Assembly: GCA_030544235.1 (NCBI GenBank)
Contig: JARUPU010000029.1
Coordinates: 1,860,001-1,924,000, forward strand
Direction of reading: 5' to 3'
From: Lepturacanthus savala
Taxonomy: Eukaryota > Chordata > Actinopteri > Scombriformes > Trichiuridae
Length of the DNA: 64,000 nt
Below the pieces are notes generated by a model. The model did no database searches. It saw nothing but the letters and a program-made list of their open reading frames with translations, and was not told the origin of the DNA. Every line of letters begins with the position of its first letter. Position 1 is the stretch's first letter. Shown one piece after another: positions 1 through 15,300 of the stretch. Made by a program: the position numbers and the translations under genes.

Positions 1-3000
1 TATAGTAAAAGGTAAATAAGATTTTCTGTAAAAATATTGTTCTGATTTAGGCTTACATAGCTTTTTGTCTTTTTGTTCTCTTCAGACCGAGAGAATGCAT
101 ATGGAGCCATAAAAACTTTAAAACACAAACCACATGAAAACAATAGCTTTTCCAGGTGAATTTCTGATCCAAAACTATACCATTTCACATAAAATAAAAG
201 GTAAATAAGTTTTTTTGTAAAAATATTTTACTTATTTAGGCCTATATAGCTTTTTGTCTTTTTGGGTTCTTCAGACCGAGAGAATGCATATGGAGCAATA
301 AAAACTTTAAAACACAAACCACAAGAAAACAATAGCTTTTCCAGGTGAATTTCTGATCCAAAACTATACCATTTCACATAAAGTAAAAGGTAAATAAGTT
401 TTTCTATAAAAATATTGTACTGATTTAGGCTTACATAGCTTTTTGTCTTTTTGTTCTCTTCAGACCGAGAGAATGCATATGGAGCAATAAAAACTTTAAA
501 ACACAAACCACATGAAAACAATAGCTTTTCCAGGTGAATTTCTGATCCAAAACTATACCATTTCACATAAAGTAAAAGGTAAATAAGATTTTCTATAAAA
601 ATATTGTTCTGATTTAGGCTTACATAGCTTTTTGTCTTTTTGTTCTCTTCAGACCGAGAGAATGCATATGGAGCAATAAAAACTTTAAAACACAAACCAC
701 ATGAAAACAATAGCTTTTCCAGGTGAATTTCTGATCCAAAACTATACCATTTTACATATAGTAAAAGGTAAATAAGTTTTTTTGTAAAAATATTTTACTT
801 ATTTAGGCCTATATAGCTTTTTGTCTTTTTGGGTTCTTCAGACCGAGAGAATGCATATGGAGCAATAAAAACTTTAAAACACAAACCACAAGAAAACAAT
901 AGCTTTTCCAGGTGAATTTCTGATCCAAAACTATACCATTTCACATAAAGTAAAAGGTAAATAAGTTTTTCTATAAAAATATTGTACTGATTTAGGCTTA
1001 CATAGCTTTCTGTCTTTTTGTTCTCTTCAGACCGAGAGAATGCATATGGAGCAATAAAAACTTTAAAACACAAACCACATGAAAACAATAGCTTTTCCAG
1101 GTGAATTTCTAATCCAAAACTATACCATTTCACATAAAGTAAAAGGTAAATAAGTTTTTCTATGAAAATATTGTACTGATTTAGGCCTATATAGCTTTTT
1201 GTCCTTTTGGGCTCTTCAGACCGAGAGAATGCATATGGAGCAATAAAAACTTTAAAACACAAACCACATGAAAACAATAGCTTTTCCAGGTGAATTTCTG
1301 ATCCAAAACTATACCATTTCACATTAAGTAAAAGGTAAATAAGTTTTTCTATAAAAATATTGTACTGATTTAGGCTTACATAGCTTTTTGTCTTTTTGTT
1401 CTCTTCAGACCGAGAGAATGCATATGGAGCAATAAAAACTTTAAAACACAAACCACATGAAAATAATAGCTTTTCCAGGTGAATTTCTGATCCAAAACTA
1501 TGCCATTTTACATATAGTAAAAGGTAAATAAGATTTTCTGCAAAAATATTGTACTGATTTAGGCCTATATAGCTTTTTGTCTTTTTGGGCTCTTCCGACG
1601 GAGAGAATGCATATGGAGCAATAAAAACTTTAAAACACAAACCACATGAAAACAATAGCTTTTCCAGGTGAATTTATGATCCAAAACTATACCATTTCAC
1701 ATAAAGTAAAAGGTAAATAAGTTTTTCTATGAAAATATTGTACTGATTTAGGCTTACATAGCTTTTTGTCTTTTTGTTCTCTTCAGACCGAGAGAATGCA
1801 TATGGAGCAATAAAAACTTTAAAACACAAACCACATGAAAACAATAGCTTTTCCAGGTGAATTTCTGATCCAAAACTATACCATTTCACATGAAATAAAA
1901 GGTAAATAAGTTTTTTTGTAAAAATATTGTACTGATTTAGGCCTATATAGCTTTTTGTCTTTTTGTGCTCTTCAGACCGAGAGAATGCATATGGAGCAAT
2001 AAAAACTTTAAAACACAAACCAAATGAAAACAATAGCTTTTCCAGGTGAATTTCTGATCCAAAACTATACCATTTCACATAAAATAAAAGGTAAATAAGT
2101 TTTTTTGTAAAAATATTTTACTTATTTAGGCCTATATAGTTTTTTGTCTTTTTGGGTTCTTCAGACCAAGAGAATGCATATGGAGCAATAAAAACTTTAA
2201 AACACAAACCACAAGAAAACAATAGCTTTTCCAGGTGAATTTCTGTTCCAAAACTATACCATTTCACATAAAGTAAAAGGTAAATAAGTTTTTCTATAAA
2301 AATATTGTACTGATTTAGGCTTACATAGCTTTTTGTCTTTTTGTTCTCTTCAGACCGAGAGAATGCATATGGAGCAATAAAAACTTTAAAACACAAACCA
2401 CATGAAAACAATAGCTTTTCCAGGTGAATTTCTGATCCAAAACTATACCATTTCACATAAAGTAAAAGGTAAATAAGTTTTTCTATGAAAATATTGTACT
2501 GATTTAGGCCTATATAGCTTTTTGTCTTTTTGGGCTCTTCAGACCGAGAGAATGCATATGGAGCAATAAAAACTTTAAAACACAAACCACATGAAAACAA
2601 TAGCTTTTCCAGGTGAATTTCTGATCCAAAACTATACCATTTCACATAAAGTAAAAGGTAAATAAGTTTTTCTATAAAAATATTGTACTGATTTAGGCTT
2701 ACATAGCTTTTTGTCTTTTTGTTCTCTTCAGACCGAGAGAATGCATATGGAGCAATAAAAACTTTAAAACACAAACCACATGAAAACAATAGCTTTTCCA
2801 GGTGAATTTCTGATCCAAAACTATACCATTTTACATATAGTAAAAGGTAAATAAGATTTTCTATGAAAATATTGTACTGATTTAGGCCTATATAGCTTTT
2901 TGTCTTTTTGGGCTCTTCAGACCGAGAGAATGCATATGGAGCAATAAAAACTTTAAAACACAAACCACATGAAAACAATAGCTTTTCCAGGTGAATTTCT

Positions 3001-6000
3001 GATCCAAAACTATACCATTTCACATAAAGTAAAAGGTAAATAAGTTTTTCTATAAAAATATTGTACTGATTTAGGCTTACATAGCTTTTTGTCTTTTTGT
3101 TCTCTTCAGACCGAGAGAATGCATTTGGAGCAATAAAAACTTTAAAACACAAACCACATGAAAACAATAGCTTTTCCAGGTGAATTTCTGATCCAAAGCT
3201 ATACCATTTTACATATAGTAAAAGGTAAATAAGATTTTCTGTAAAAAATATTGTTCTGATTTAGGCTTACATAGCTTTTTGTCTTTTTGTTCTCTTCAGA
3301 CTGAGAGAATGCATATGGAGCAATAAAAACTTTAAAACACAAACCACATGAAAACAATAGCTTTTCCAGGTGAATTTCTGATCCAAAACTATACCATTTC
3401 ACATAAAGTAAAAGGTAAATAAGTTTTTCTATGAAAATATTGTACTGATTTAGGCCTATATAGCTTTTTGTCGTTTTGGGCTCTTCAGACCGAGAGAATG
3501 CATATGGAGCAATAAAAACTTTAAAACACAAACCACATGAAAACAATAGCTTTTCCAGGTGAATTTCTGATCCAAAACTATACCATTTCACATAAAGTAA
3601 AAGGTAAATAAGTTTTTCTATAAAAATATTGTACTGATTTAGGCTTACATAGCTTTTTGTCTTTTTGTTCTCTTCAGACCGAGAGAATGCATATGGAGCA
3701 ATAAAAACTTTAAAACACAAACCACATGAAAACAATAGCTTTTCCAGGTGAATTTCTGAGCCAAAGCTATACCATTTTACATATAGTAAAAGGTAAATAA
3801 GATTTTCTGTAAAAATATTGTTCTGATTTAGGCTTACATAGCTTTTTGTCTTTTTGTTCTCTTCAGACCGAGAGAATGCATATGGAGCAATAAAAACTTT
3901 AAAACACAAACCACATGAAAACAATAGCTTTTCCAGGTGAATTTCTGATCCAAAACTATACCATTTCACATAAAGTAAAAGGTAAATAAGTTTTTCTATG
4001 AAAATATTGTACTGATTTAGGCCTATATAGCTTTTTGTCTTTTTGGGCTCTTCAGACCGAGAGAATGCATATGGAGCAATAAAAACTTTAAAACACAAAC
4101 CACATGAAAACAATAGCTTTTCCAGGTGAATTTCTGATCCAAAACTATACCATTTCACATAAAATAAAAGGTAAATAAGTTTTTTTGTAAAAATATTGTA
4201 CTGATTTAGGCCTATATAGCTTTTTGTCTTTTTGGGCTCTTCAGACCGAGAGAATGCATATGGAGCAATAAAAACTTTAAAACACAAACCACATGAAAAC
4301 AATAGCTTTTCCAGGTGAATTTCTGATCCAAAACTATACCATTTCACATAAAGTAAAAGGTAAATAAGATTTTCTATAAAAATATTGTTCTGATTTAGGC
4401 TTACATAGCTTTTTGTCTTTTTGTTCTCTTCAGACCGAGAGAATGCATATGGAGCAATAAAAACTTTAAAACACAAACCACATGAAAACAATAGCTTTTC
4501 CAGGTGAATTTCTGATCCAAAACTATACCATTTCACATAAAGTAAAAGGTAAATAAGTTTTTCTATGAAAATATTGTACTGATTTAGGCCTATATAGCTT
4601 TTTGTCTTTTTGGGCTCTTCAGACCGAGAGAATGCATATGGAGCAATAAAAACTTTAAAACACAAACCACATGAAAACAATAGCTTTTCCAGGTGAATTT
4701 CTGATCCAAAACTATACCATTTCACATAAAGTAAAAGGTAAATAAGTTTTTCTATAAAAATATTGTACTGATTTAGGCTTACATAGCTTTTTGTCTTTTT
4801 GTTCTCTTCAGACCGAGAGAATGCATATGGAGCAATAAAAACTTTAAAACACAAACCACATGAAAACAATAGCTTTTCCAGGTGAATTTCTGATCCAAAG
4901 CTATACCATTTTACATATAGTAAAAGGTAAATAAGATTTTCTGTAAAAATATTGTTCTGATTTAGGCTTACATAGCTTTTTGTCTTTTTGTTCTCTTCAG
5001 ACCGAGAGAATGCATATGGAGCAATAAAAACTTTAAAACACAAACCACATGAAAACAATAGCTTTTCCAGGTGAATTTCTGATCCAAAACTATACCATTT
5101 CACATAAAGTAAAAGGTAAATAAGATTTTCTATAAAAATATTGTTCTGATTTAGGCTTACATAGCTTTTTGTCTTTTTGTTCTCTTCAGACCGAGAGAAT
5201 GCATATGGAGCAATAAAAACTTTAAAACACAAACCACATGAAAACAATAGCTTTTCCAGGTGAATTTATGATCCAAAACTATACCATTTCACATAAAGTA
5301 AAAGGTAAATAAGTTTTTCTATGAAAATATTGTACTGATTTAGGCTTACATAGCTTTTTGTCTTTTTGTTCTCTTCAGACCGAGAGAATGCATATGGAGC
5401 AATAAAAACTTTAAAACACAAACCACATGAAAACAATAGCTTTTCCAGGTGAATTTCTGATCCAAAACTATACCATTTCACATGAAATAAAAGGTAAATA
5501 AGTTTTTTTGTAAAAATATTGTACTGATTTAGGCCTATATAGCTTTTTGTCTTTTTGGGCTCTTCAGACCGAGAGAATGCATATGGAGCAATAAAAACTT
5601 TAAAACACAAACCACATGAAAACAATAGCTTTTCCAGGTGAATTTCTGATCCAAAACTATACCATTTCACATAAAATAAAAGGTAAATAAGTTTTTTTGT
5701 AAAAATATTTTACTTATTTAGGCCTATATAGCTTTTTGTCTTTTTGGGTTCTTCAGACCGAGAGAATGCATATGGAGCAATAAAAACTTTAAAACACAAA
5801 CCACAAGAAAACAATAGCTTTTCCAGGTGAATTTCTGATCCAAAACTATACCATTTCACATAAAGTAAAAGGTAAATAAGTTTTTCTATAAAAATATTGT
5901 ACTGATTTAGGCTTACATAGCTTTTTGTCTTTTTGTTCTCTTCAGACCGAGAGAATGCATATGGAGCAATAAAAACTTTAAAACACAAACCACATGAAAA

Positions 6001-9000
6001 CAATAGCTTTTCCAGGTGAATTTCTGATCCAAAACTATACCATTTTACATATAGTAAAAGGTAAATAAGATTTTCTGTAAAAATATTGTTCTGATTTAGG
6101 CTTACATAGCTTTTTGTCTTTTTGTTCTCTTCAGACCGAGAGAATGCATATGGAGCCATAAAAACTTTAAAACACAAACCACATGAAAACAATAGCTTTT
6201 CCAGGTGAATTTCTGATCCAAAACTATACCATTTCACATAAAGTAAAAGGTAAATAAGTTTTTCTATGAAAATATTGTACTGATTTAGGCCTATATAGCT
6301 TTTTGTCTTTTTGGGCTCTTCCGACCGAGAGAATGCATATGGAGCAATAAAACTTTAAAACACAAACCACATGAAAACAATAGCTTTTCCAGGTGAATTT
6401 ATGATCCAAAACTATACCATTTCACATAAAGTAAAAGGTAAATAAGTTTTTCTATGAAAATATTGTACTGATTTAGGCTTACATAGCTTTTTGTCTTTTT
6501 GTTCTCTTCAGACCGAGAGAATGCATATGGAGCAATAAAAACTTTAAAACACAAACCACATGAAAACAATAGCTTTTCCAGGTGAATTTCTGATCCAAAA
6601 CTATACCATTTCACATGAAATAAAAGGTAAATAAGTTTTTTTGTAAAAATATTGTACTGATTTAGGCCTATATAGCTTTTTGTCTTTTTGGGCTCTTCAG
6701 ACCGAGAGAATGCATATGGAGCAATAAAAATTTTAAAACACAAACCACATGAAAACAATAGCTTTTCCAGGTGAATTTCTGATCCAAAACTATACCATTT
6801 CACATAAAATAAAAGGTAAATAAGTTTTTTTGTAAAAATATTTTACTTATTTAGGCCTATATAGCTTTTTGTCTTTTTGGGTTCTTCAGACCGAGAGAAT
6901 GCATATGGAGCAATAAAAACTTTAAAACACAAACGACAAGAAAACAATAGCTTTTCCAGGTGAATTTCTGATCCAAAACTATACCATTTCACATAAAGTA
7001 AAAGGTAAATGAGTTTTTCTATAAAAATATTGTACTGATTTAGGCTTACATAGCTTTTTTTGTCTTTTTGTTCTCTTCAGACCGAGAGAATGCATATGGA
7101 GCAATAAAAACTTTAAAACACAAACCACATGAAAACAATAGCTTTTCCAGGTGAATTTCTGATCCAAAACTATACCATTTCACATAAAGTAAAAGGTAAA
7201 TAAGATTTTCTATAAAAATATTGTTCTGATTTAGGCTTACATAGCTTTTTGTCTTTTTGTTCTCTTCAGACCGAGAGAATGCATATGGAGCAATAAAAAC
7301 TTTAAAACACAAACCACATGAAAACAATAGCTTTTCCAGGTGAATTTCTGATCCAAAACTATACCATTTTACATATAGTAAAAGGTAAATAAGTTTTTTT
7401 GTAAAAATATTTTACTTATTTAGGCCTATATAGCTTTTTGTCTTTTTGGGTTCTTCAGACCGAGAGAATGCATATGGAGCAATAAAAACTTTAAAACACA
7501 AACCACAAGAAAACAATAGCTTTTCCAGGTGAATTTCTGATCCAAAACTATACCATTTCACATAAAGTAAAAGGTAAATAAGTTTTTCTATAAAAATATT
7601 GTACTGATTTAGGCTTACATAGCTTTCTGTCTTTTTGTTCTCTTCAGACCGAGAGAATGCATATGGAGCAATAAAAACTTTAAAACACAAACCACATGAA
7701 AACAATAGCTTTTCCAGGTGAATTTCTGATCCAAAACTATACCATTTCACATAAAGTAAAAGGTAAATAAGTTTTTCTATGAAAATATTGTACTGATTTA
7801 GGCCTATATAGCTTTTTGTCTTTTTGGGCTCTTCAGACCGAGAGAATGCATATGGAGCAATAAAAACTTTAAAACACAAACCACATGAAAACAATAGCTT
7901 TTCCAGGTGAATTTCTGATCCAAAACTATCCCATTTCACATTAAGTAAAAGGTAAATAAGTTTTTCTATAAAAATATTGTACTGATTTAGGCTTACATAG
8001 CTTTTTGTCTTTTTGTTCTCTTCAGACCGAGAGAATGCATATGGAGCAATAAAAACTTTAAAACACAAACCACATGAAAACAATAGCTTTTCCAGGTGAA
8101 TTTCTGATCCAAAGCTATACCATTTTACATATAGTAAAAGGTAAATAAGATTTTCTGTAAAAATATTGTACTGATTTAGGCCTACATAGCTTTTGGTCTT
8201 TTTGTGCTCTTCCGACCGAGAGAATGCATATGGAGCAATAAAAACTTTAAAACACAAACCACATGAAAACAATAGCTTTTCCAGGTGAATTTCTGATCCA
8301 AAACTATACCATTTCACATAAAGTAAAAGGTAAATAAGTTTTTCTATGAAAATATTGTACTGATTTAGGCCTATATAGCTTTTTGTCTTTGTGGGCTCTT
8401 CAGACCGAGAGAATGCATATGGAGCAATAAAAACTTTAAAACACAAACCACATGAAAATAATAGCTTTTCCAGGTGAATTTCTGATCCAAAACTATGCCA
8501 TTTTACATATAGTAAAAGGTAAATAAGATTTTCTGCAAAAATATTGTACTGATTTAGGCCTATATAGCTTTTTGTCTTTTTGGGCTCTTCCGACCGAGAG
8601 AATGCATATGGAGCAATAAAAACTTTAAAACACAAACCACATGAAAACAATAGCTTTTCCAGGTGAATTTATGATCCAAAACTATACCATTTCACATAAA
8701 GTAAAAGGTAAATAAGTTTTTCTATGAAAATATTGTACTGATTTAGGCTTACATAGCTTTTTGTCTTTTTGTTCTCTTCAGACCGAGAGAATGCATATGG
8801 AGCAATAAAAACATTAAAACACAAACCACATGAAAACAATAGCTTTTCCAGGTAAATTTCTGATCCAAAACTATACCATTTCACATGAAATAAAAGGTAA
8901 ATAAGTTTTTTTGCAAAAATATTGTACTGATTTAGGCCTATATAGCTTTTTGTCTTTTTGTGCTCTTCAGACCGAGAGAATGCATATGGAGCAATAAAAA

Positions 9001-12000
9001 CTTTAAAACACAAACCAAATGAAAACAATAGCTTTTCCAGGTGAATTTCTGATCCAAAACTATACCATTTCACATAAAATAAAAGGTAAATAAGTTTTTT
9101 TGTAAAAATATTTTACTTATTTAGGCCTATATAGCTTTTTGTCTTTTTGGGTTCTTCAGACCGAGAGAATGCATATGGAGCAATAAAAACTTTAAAACAC
9201 AAACCACAAGAAAACAATAGCTTTTCCAGGTGAATTTCTGTTCCAAAACTATACCATTTCACATAAAGTAAAAGGTAAATAAGTTTTTCTATAAAAATAT
9301 TGTACTGATTTAGGCTTACATAGCTTTTTGTCTTTTTGTTCTCTTCAGACCGAGAGAATGCATATGGAGCAATAAAAACTTTAAAACACAAACCACATGA
9401 AAACAATAGCTTTTCCAGGTGAATTTCTGATCCAAAACTATACCATTTCACATAAAGTAAAAGGTAAATAAGTTTTTCTATGAAAATATTGTACTGATTT
9501 AGGCCTATATAGCTTTTTGTCTTTTTGGGCTCTTCAGACCGAGAGAATGCATATGGAGCAATAAAAACATTAAACACAAACCACATAAAAACAATAGCTT
9601 TTCCAGGTGAATTTCTGATCCAAAACTATACCATTACACATAAAGTAAAAGGTAAATAAGTTTTTCTATAAAAATATTGTACTGATTTAGGCTTACATAG
9701 CTTTTTGTCTTTTTGTTCTCTTCAGACCGAGAGAATGCATATGGAGCAATAAAAACTTTAAAACACAAACCACATGAAAACAATAGCTTTTCCAGGTGAA
9801 TTTCTGATCCAAAGCTATACCATTTTACATATAGTAAAAGGTAAATAAGATTTTCTGTAAAAATATTGTTCTGATTTAGGCTTACATAGCTTTTTGTCTT
9901 TTTGTTCTCTTCAGACCGAGAGAATGCATATGGAGCAATAAAAACTTTAAAACACAAACCACATGAAAACAATAGCTTTTCCAGGTGAATTTCTGATCCA
10001 AAACTATACCATTTCACATAAAGTAAAAGGTAAATAAGATTTTCTATAAAAATATTGTTCTGATTTAGGCTTACATAGCTTTTTGTCTTTTTGTTCTCTT
10101 CAGACCGAGAGAATGCATATGGAGCAATAAAAACTTTAAAACACAAACCACATGAAAACAATAGCTTTTCCAGGTGAATTTATGATCCAAAACTATACCA
10201 TTTCACATAAAGTAAAAGGTAAATAAGTTTTTCTATGAAAATATTGTACTGATTTAGGCTTACATAGCTTTTTGTCTTTTTGTTCTCTTCAGACCGAGAG
10301 AATGCATATGGAGCAATAAAAACTTTAAAACACAAACCACATGAAAACAATAGCTTTTCCAGGTGAATTTCTGATCCAAAACTATACCATTTCACATGAA
10401 ATAAAAGGTAAATAAGTTTTTTTGTAAAAATATTGTACTGATTTAGGCCTATATAGCTTTTTGTCTTTTTGGGCTCTTCAGACCGAGAGAATGCATATGG
10501 AGCAATAAAAACTTTAAAACACAAACCACATGAAAACAATAGCTTTTCCAGGTGAATTTCTGATCCAAAACTATACCATTTCACATAAAATAAAAGGTAA
10601 ATAAGTTTTTTTGTAAAAATATTTTACTTATTTAGGCCTATATAGCTTTTTGTCTTTTTGGGTTCTTCAGACCGAGAGAATGCATATGGAGCAATAAAAA
10701 CTTTAAAACACAAACCACAAGAAAACAATAGCTTTTCCAGGTGAATTTCTGATCCAAAACTATACCATTTCACATAAAGTAAAAGGTAAATAAGTTTTTC
10801 TATAAAAATATTGTACTGATTTAGGCTTACATAGCTTTTTGTCTTTTTGTTCTCTTCAGACCGAGAGAATGCATATGGAGCAATAAAAACTTTAAAACAC
10901 AAACCACATGAAAACAATAGCTTTTCCAGGTGAATTTCTGATCCAAAACTATACCATTTTACATATAGTAAAAGGTAAATAAGATTTTCTGTAAAAATAT
11001 TGTTCTGATTTAGGCTTACATAGCTTTTTGTCTTTTTGTTCTCTTCAGACCGAGAGAATGCATATGGAGCCATAAAAACTTTAAAACACAAACCACATGA
11101 AAACAATAGCTTTTCCAGGTGAATTTCTGATCCAAAACTATACCATTTCACATAAAGTAAAAGGTAAATAAGTTTTTCTATGAAAATATTGTACTGATTT
11201 AGGCCTATATAGCTTTTTGTCTTTTTGGGCTCTTCCGACCGAGAGAATGCATATGGAGCAATAAAACTTTAAAACACAAACCACATGAAAACAATAGCTT
11301 TTCCAGGTGAATTTATGATCCAAAACTATACCATTTCACATAAAGTAAAAGGTAAATAAGTTTTTCTATGAAAATATTGTACTGATTTAGGCTTACATAG
11401 CTTTTTGTCTTTTTGTTCTCTTCAGACCGAGAGAATGCATATGGAGCAATAAAAACTTTAAAACACAAACCACATGAAAACAATAGCTTTTCCAGGTGAA
11501 TTTCTGATCCAAAACTATACCATTTCACATAAAGTAAAAGGTAAATAAGATTTTCTATAAAAATATTGTACTGATTTAGGCTTACATAGCTTTTTGTCTT
11601 TTTGTTCTCTTCAGACCGAGAGAATGCATATGGAGCAATAAAAACTTTAAAACACAAACCACATGAAAACAATAGCTTTTCCAGGTGAATTTCTGATCCA
11701 AAACTATACCATTTCACATGAAATAAAAGGTAAATAAGTTTTTTTGTAAAAATATTGAACTGATTTAGGCCTATATAGCTTTTTGTCTTTTTGGGCTCTT
11801 CAGACCGAGAGAATGCATATGGAGCAATAAAAACTTTAAAACACAAACCACATGAAAACAATAGCTTTTCCAGGTGAATTTCTGATCCAAAACTATACCA
11901 TTTCACATAAAGTAAAAGGTAAATAAGATTTTCTATAAAAATATTGTTCTGATTTAGGCTTACATAGCTTTTTGTCTTTTTGTTCTCTTCAGACCGAGAG

Positions 12001-12304
12001 AATGCATATGGAGCAATAAAAACTTTAAAACACAAACCACATGAAAACAATAGCTTTTCCAGGTGAATTTCTGATCCAAAACTATACCATTTTACATATA
12101 GTAAAAGGTAAATAAGATTTTCTATGAAAATATTGTACTGATTTAGGCCTATATAGCTTTTTGTCTTTTTGGGCTCTTCAGACCGAGAGAATGCATATGG
12201 AGCAATAAAAACTTTAAAACACAAACCACATGAAAACAATAGCTTTTCCAGGTGAATTTCTGATCCAAAACTATACCATTTTACATATAGTAAAAGGTAA
12301 ATAA
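1..12304 (-). repeat. 189-bp satellite array, minus-oriented half
   Basis: A continuous tandem array with a period of 189 bp, about 65 units by length, running off the left edge of the window. Each unit read on the minus strand contains the landmarks GGTATAGTTTTGGATCAG, TTCACCTGGAAAAGC and TTCTCTCGGTCTGAAGAG. Units are very similar and fall into at least two subtypes, which differ after the SRSEE codons (EPKKTKSYIGLNQ or ENKKTKSYVSLNQ in the open frame). The unit is 63 codons, so one frame stays open across many units, for example 682 codons at 3,199-5,247. Frames break where single bases are gained or lost or where stop codons arise. Large blocks recur: 1,674-2,078 resembles 8,669-9,073, and 5,266-6,409 resembles 10,180-11,323. 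Length and homogeneity fit a centromeric or pericentromeric satellite; that role is inference. Confidence 0.95.
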
Positions 12305-15300
12305 GGTTTGTGTTTTAAAGTTTTTATTGCTCCATATGCATTCTCTCGGTCTGAAGAGAACAAAAAGACAAAAAGCTATGTAAGCCTAAATCAGAACAAT
12401 ATTTTTATAGAAAATCTTATTTACCTTTAACTTTATGTGAAATGGTATAGTTTTGGATCAGAAATTCACCTGGAAAAGCTATTGTTTTCATGTGGTTTGT
12501 GTTTTAAAGTTTTTATTGCTCCATATGCATTCTCTCGGTCTGAAGAGCCCAAAAAGACAAAAAGCTATATAGGCCTAAATCAGTACAATATTTTTATAGA
12601 AAAACTTATTTACCTTTTACTTTATGTGAAATGGTATAGTTTTGGATCAGAAATTCACCTGGAAAAGCTATTGTTTTCATGTGGTTTGTGTTTTAAAGTT
12701 TTTATTGCTCCATATGCATTCTCTCGGTCTGAAGAGCCCAAAAAGACAAAAAGCTATATAGGCCTAAATAAGTACAATATTTTTATAGAAAAACTTATTT
12801 ACCTTTTACTTTATATGAAATGGTATAGTTTTGGATCAGAAATTCACCTGGAAAAGCTATTGTTTTCATGTGGTTTGTGTTTTAAAGTTTTTATTGCTCC
12901 ATATGCATTCTCTCGGTCGGAAGAGCACAAATAGACCAAAAGCTATGTAGGCCTAAATCAGTACAATATTTTTACAGAAAATCTTATTTACCTTTTACTA
13001 TATGTAAAATGGTATAGTTTTGGATCAGAAATTCACCTGGAAAAGCTATTGTTTTCATGCGGTTTGTGTTTTAAAGTTTTTATTGCTCCATATGCATTCT
13101 CTCGGTCTGAAGAGCCCAAAAAGACAAAAAGCTATATAGGCCTAAATCAGTACAATATTTTCATAGAAAAACTTATTTACCTTTTACTTTATGTGAAATG
13201 GTATAGTTTTGGATCAGAAATTCACCTGGAAAAGCTATTGTTTTCATGTGGTTTGTGTTTTAAAGTTTTTATTGCTCCATATGCATTCTCTCGGTCTGAA
13301 GAGCACAAAAAGACAAAAAGCTATATAGGCCTAAATCAGTACAATATTTTTACAGAAAAACTTATTTACCTTTTACTTTATGTGAAATGGTATAGTTTTG
13401 GATCAGAAATTCACCTGGAAAAGCTATTGTTTTCCTGTGGTTTGTGTTTTAAAGTTTTTATTGCTCCATATGCATTCTCTCGGTCTGAAGAGCCCAAAAA
13501 GACAAAAAGCTATATAGGCCTAAATCAGTACAATATTTTTATAGAAAAACGTATTTACCTTTTACTTTATATGAAATGGTATAGTTTTGGATCAGAAATT
13601 CACCTGGAAAAGCTATTGTTTTCATGTGGTTTGTGTTTTAAAGTTTTTATTGCTCCATATGCATTCTCTCGGTCGGAAGAGCACAAATAGACCAAAAGCT
13701 ATGTAGGCCTAAATCAGTACAATATTTTTACAGAAAATCTTATTTACCTTTTACTATATGTAAAATGGTATTGTTTTGGATCAGAAATTCACCTGGAAGA
13801 GCTATTGTTTTCGTGTGGTTTGTGTTTTAAAGTTTTTATTGCTCCATATGCATTCTCTCGGTCTGAAGAGCCCAAAAAGACAAAAAGCTATATAGGCCTA
13901 AATCAGTACAATATTTTTATAGAAAAACTTATTTACCTTTTACTTTATGTGAAATGGTATAGTTTTGGATCAGAAATTCACCTGGAAAAGCTATTGTTTT
14001 CATGTGGTTTTGTTTTAAAGTTTTTATTGCTCCATATGCATTCTCTCGGTCTGAAGAGCCCAAAAAGACAAAAAGCTATATAGGCCTAAATCAGTACAAT
14101 ATTTTCATAGAAAAACTTATTTACCTTTTACTTTATGTGAAATGGTATAGTTTTGGATCAGAAATTCACCTGGAAAAGCTATTGTTTTCATGTGGTTTGT
14201 GTTTTAAAGTTTTTATTGCTCCATATGCATTCTCTCGGTCTGAAGAGCACAAAAAGACAAAAAGCTATATAGGCCTAAATCAGTACAATATTTTTACAGA
14301 AAAACTTATTTACCTTTTACTTTATGTGAAATGGTATAGTTTTGGATCAGAAATTCACCTGGAAAAGCTATTGTTTTCCTGTGGTTTGTGTTTTAAAGTT
14401 TTTATTGCTCCATATGCATTCTCTCGGTCTGAAGAGCCCAAAAAGACAAAAAGCTATATAGGCCTAAATCAGTACAATATTTTTATAGAAAAACTTATTT
14501 ACCTTTTACTTTATATGAAATGGTATAGTTTTGGATCAGAAATTCACCTGGAAAAGCTATTGTTTTCATGTGGTTTGTGTTTTAAAGTTTTTATTGCTCC
14601 ATATGCATTCTCTCGGTCGGAAGAGCACAAATAGACCAAAAGCTATGTAGGCCTAAATCAGTACAATATTTTTACAGAAAATCTTATTTACCTTTTACTA
14701 TATGTAAAATGGTATAGTTTTGGATCAGAAATTCACCTGGAAAAGCTATTGTTTTCATGTGGTTTGTGTTTTAAAGTTTTTATTGCTCCATATGCATTCT
14801 CTCGGTCGGAAGAGCACAAAAAGACAAAAAGCTTTATAGGCCTAAATCAGTACAATATTTTTATAGAAAATCTTATTTACCTTTAACTTTATGTGAAATG
14901 GTATAGTTTCGGATCAGAAATTCACCTGGAAAAGCTATTGTTTTCATGTGGTTTGTGTTTTAAAGTTTTTATTGCTCCATATGCATTCTCTCGGTCGGAA
15001 GAGCACAAAAAGACCAAAAGCTATGTAGGCCTAAATCAGTACAATATTTTTACAGAAAATCTTATTTACCTTTTACTATATGTAAAATGGTATAGTTTTG
15101 GATCAGAAATTCACCTGGAAAAGCTATTGTTTTCATGTGGTTTATGTTTTAAAGTTTTTATTGCTCCATATGCATTCTCTCGGTCTGAAGAGCCCTAAAA
15201 GACAATAAGCTAGACAGGCCTAAATCAGTACAATATTTTCATAGAAAAACTTATTTACCTTTTACTTTATGTGAAATGGTATAGTTTTGGATGAGAGATT

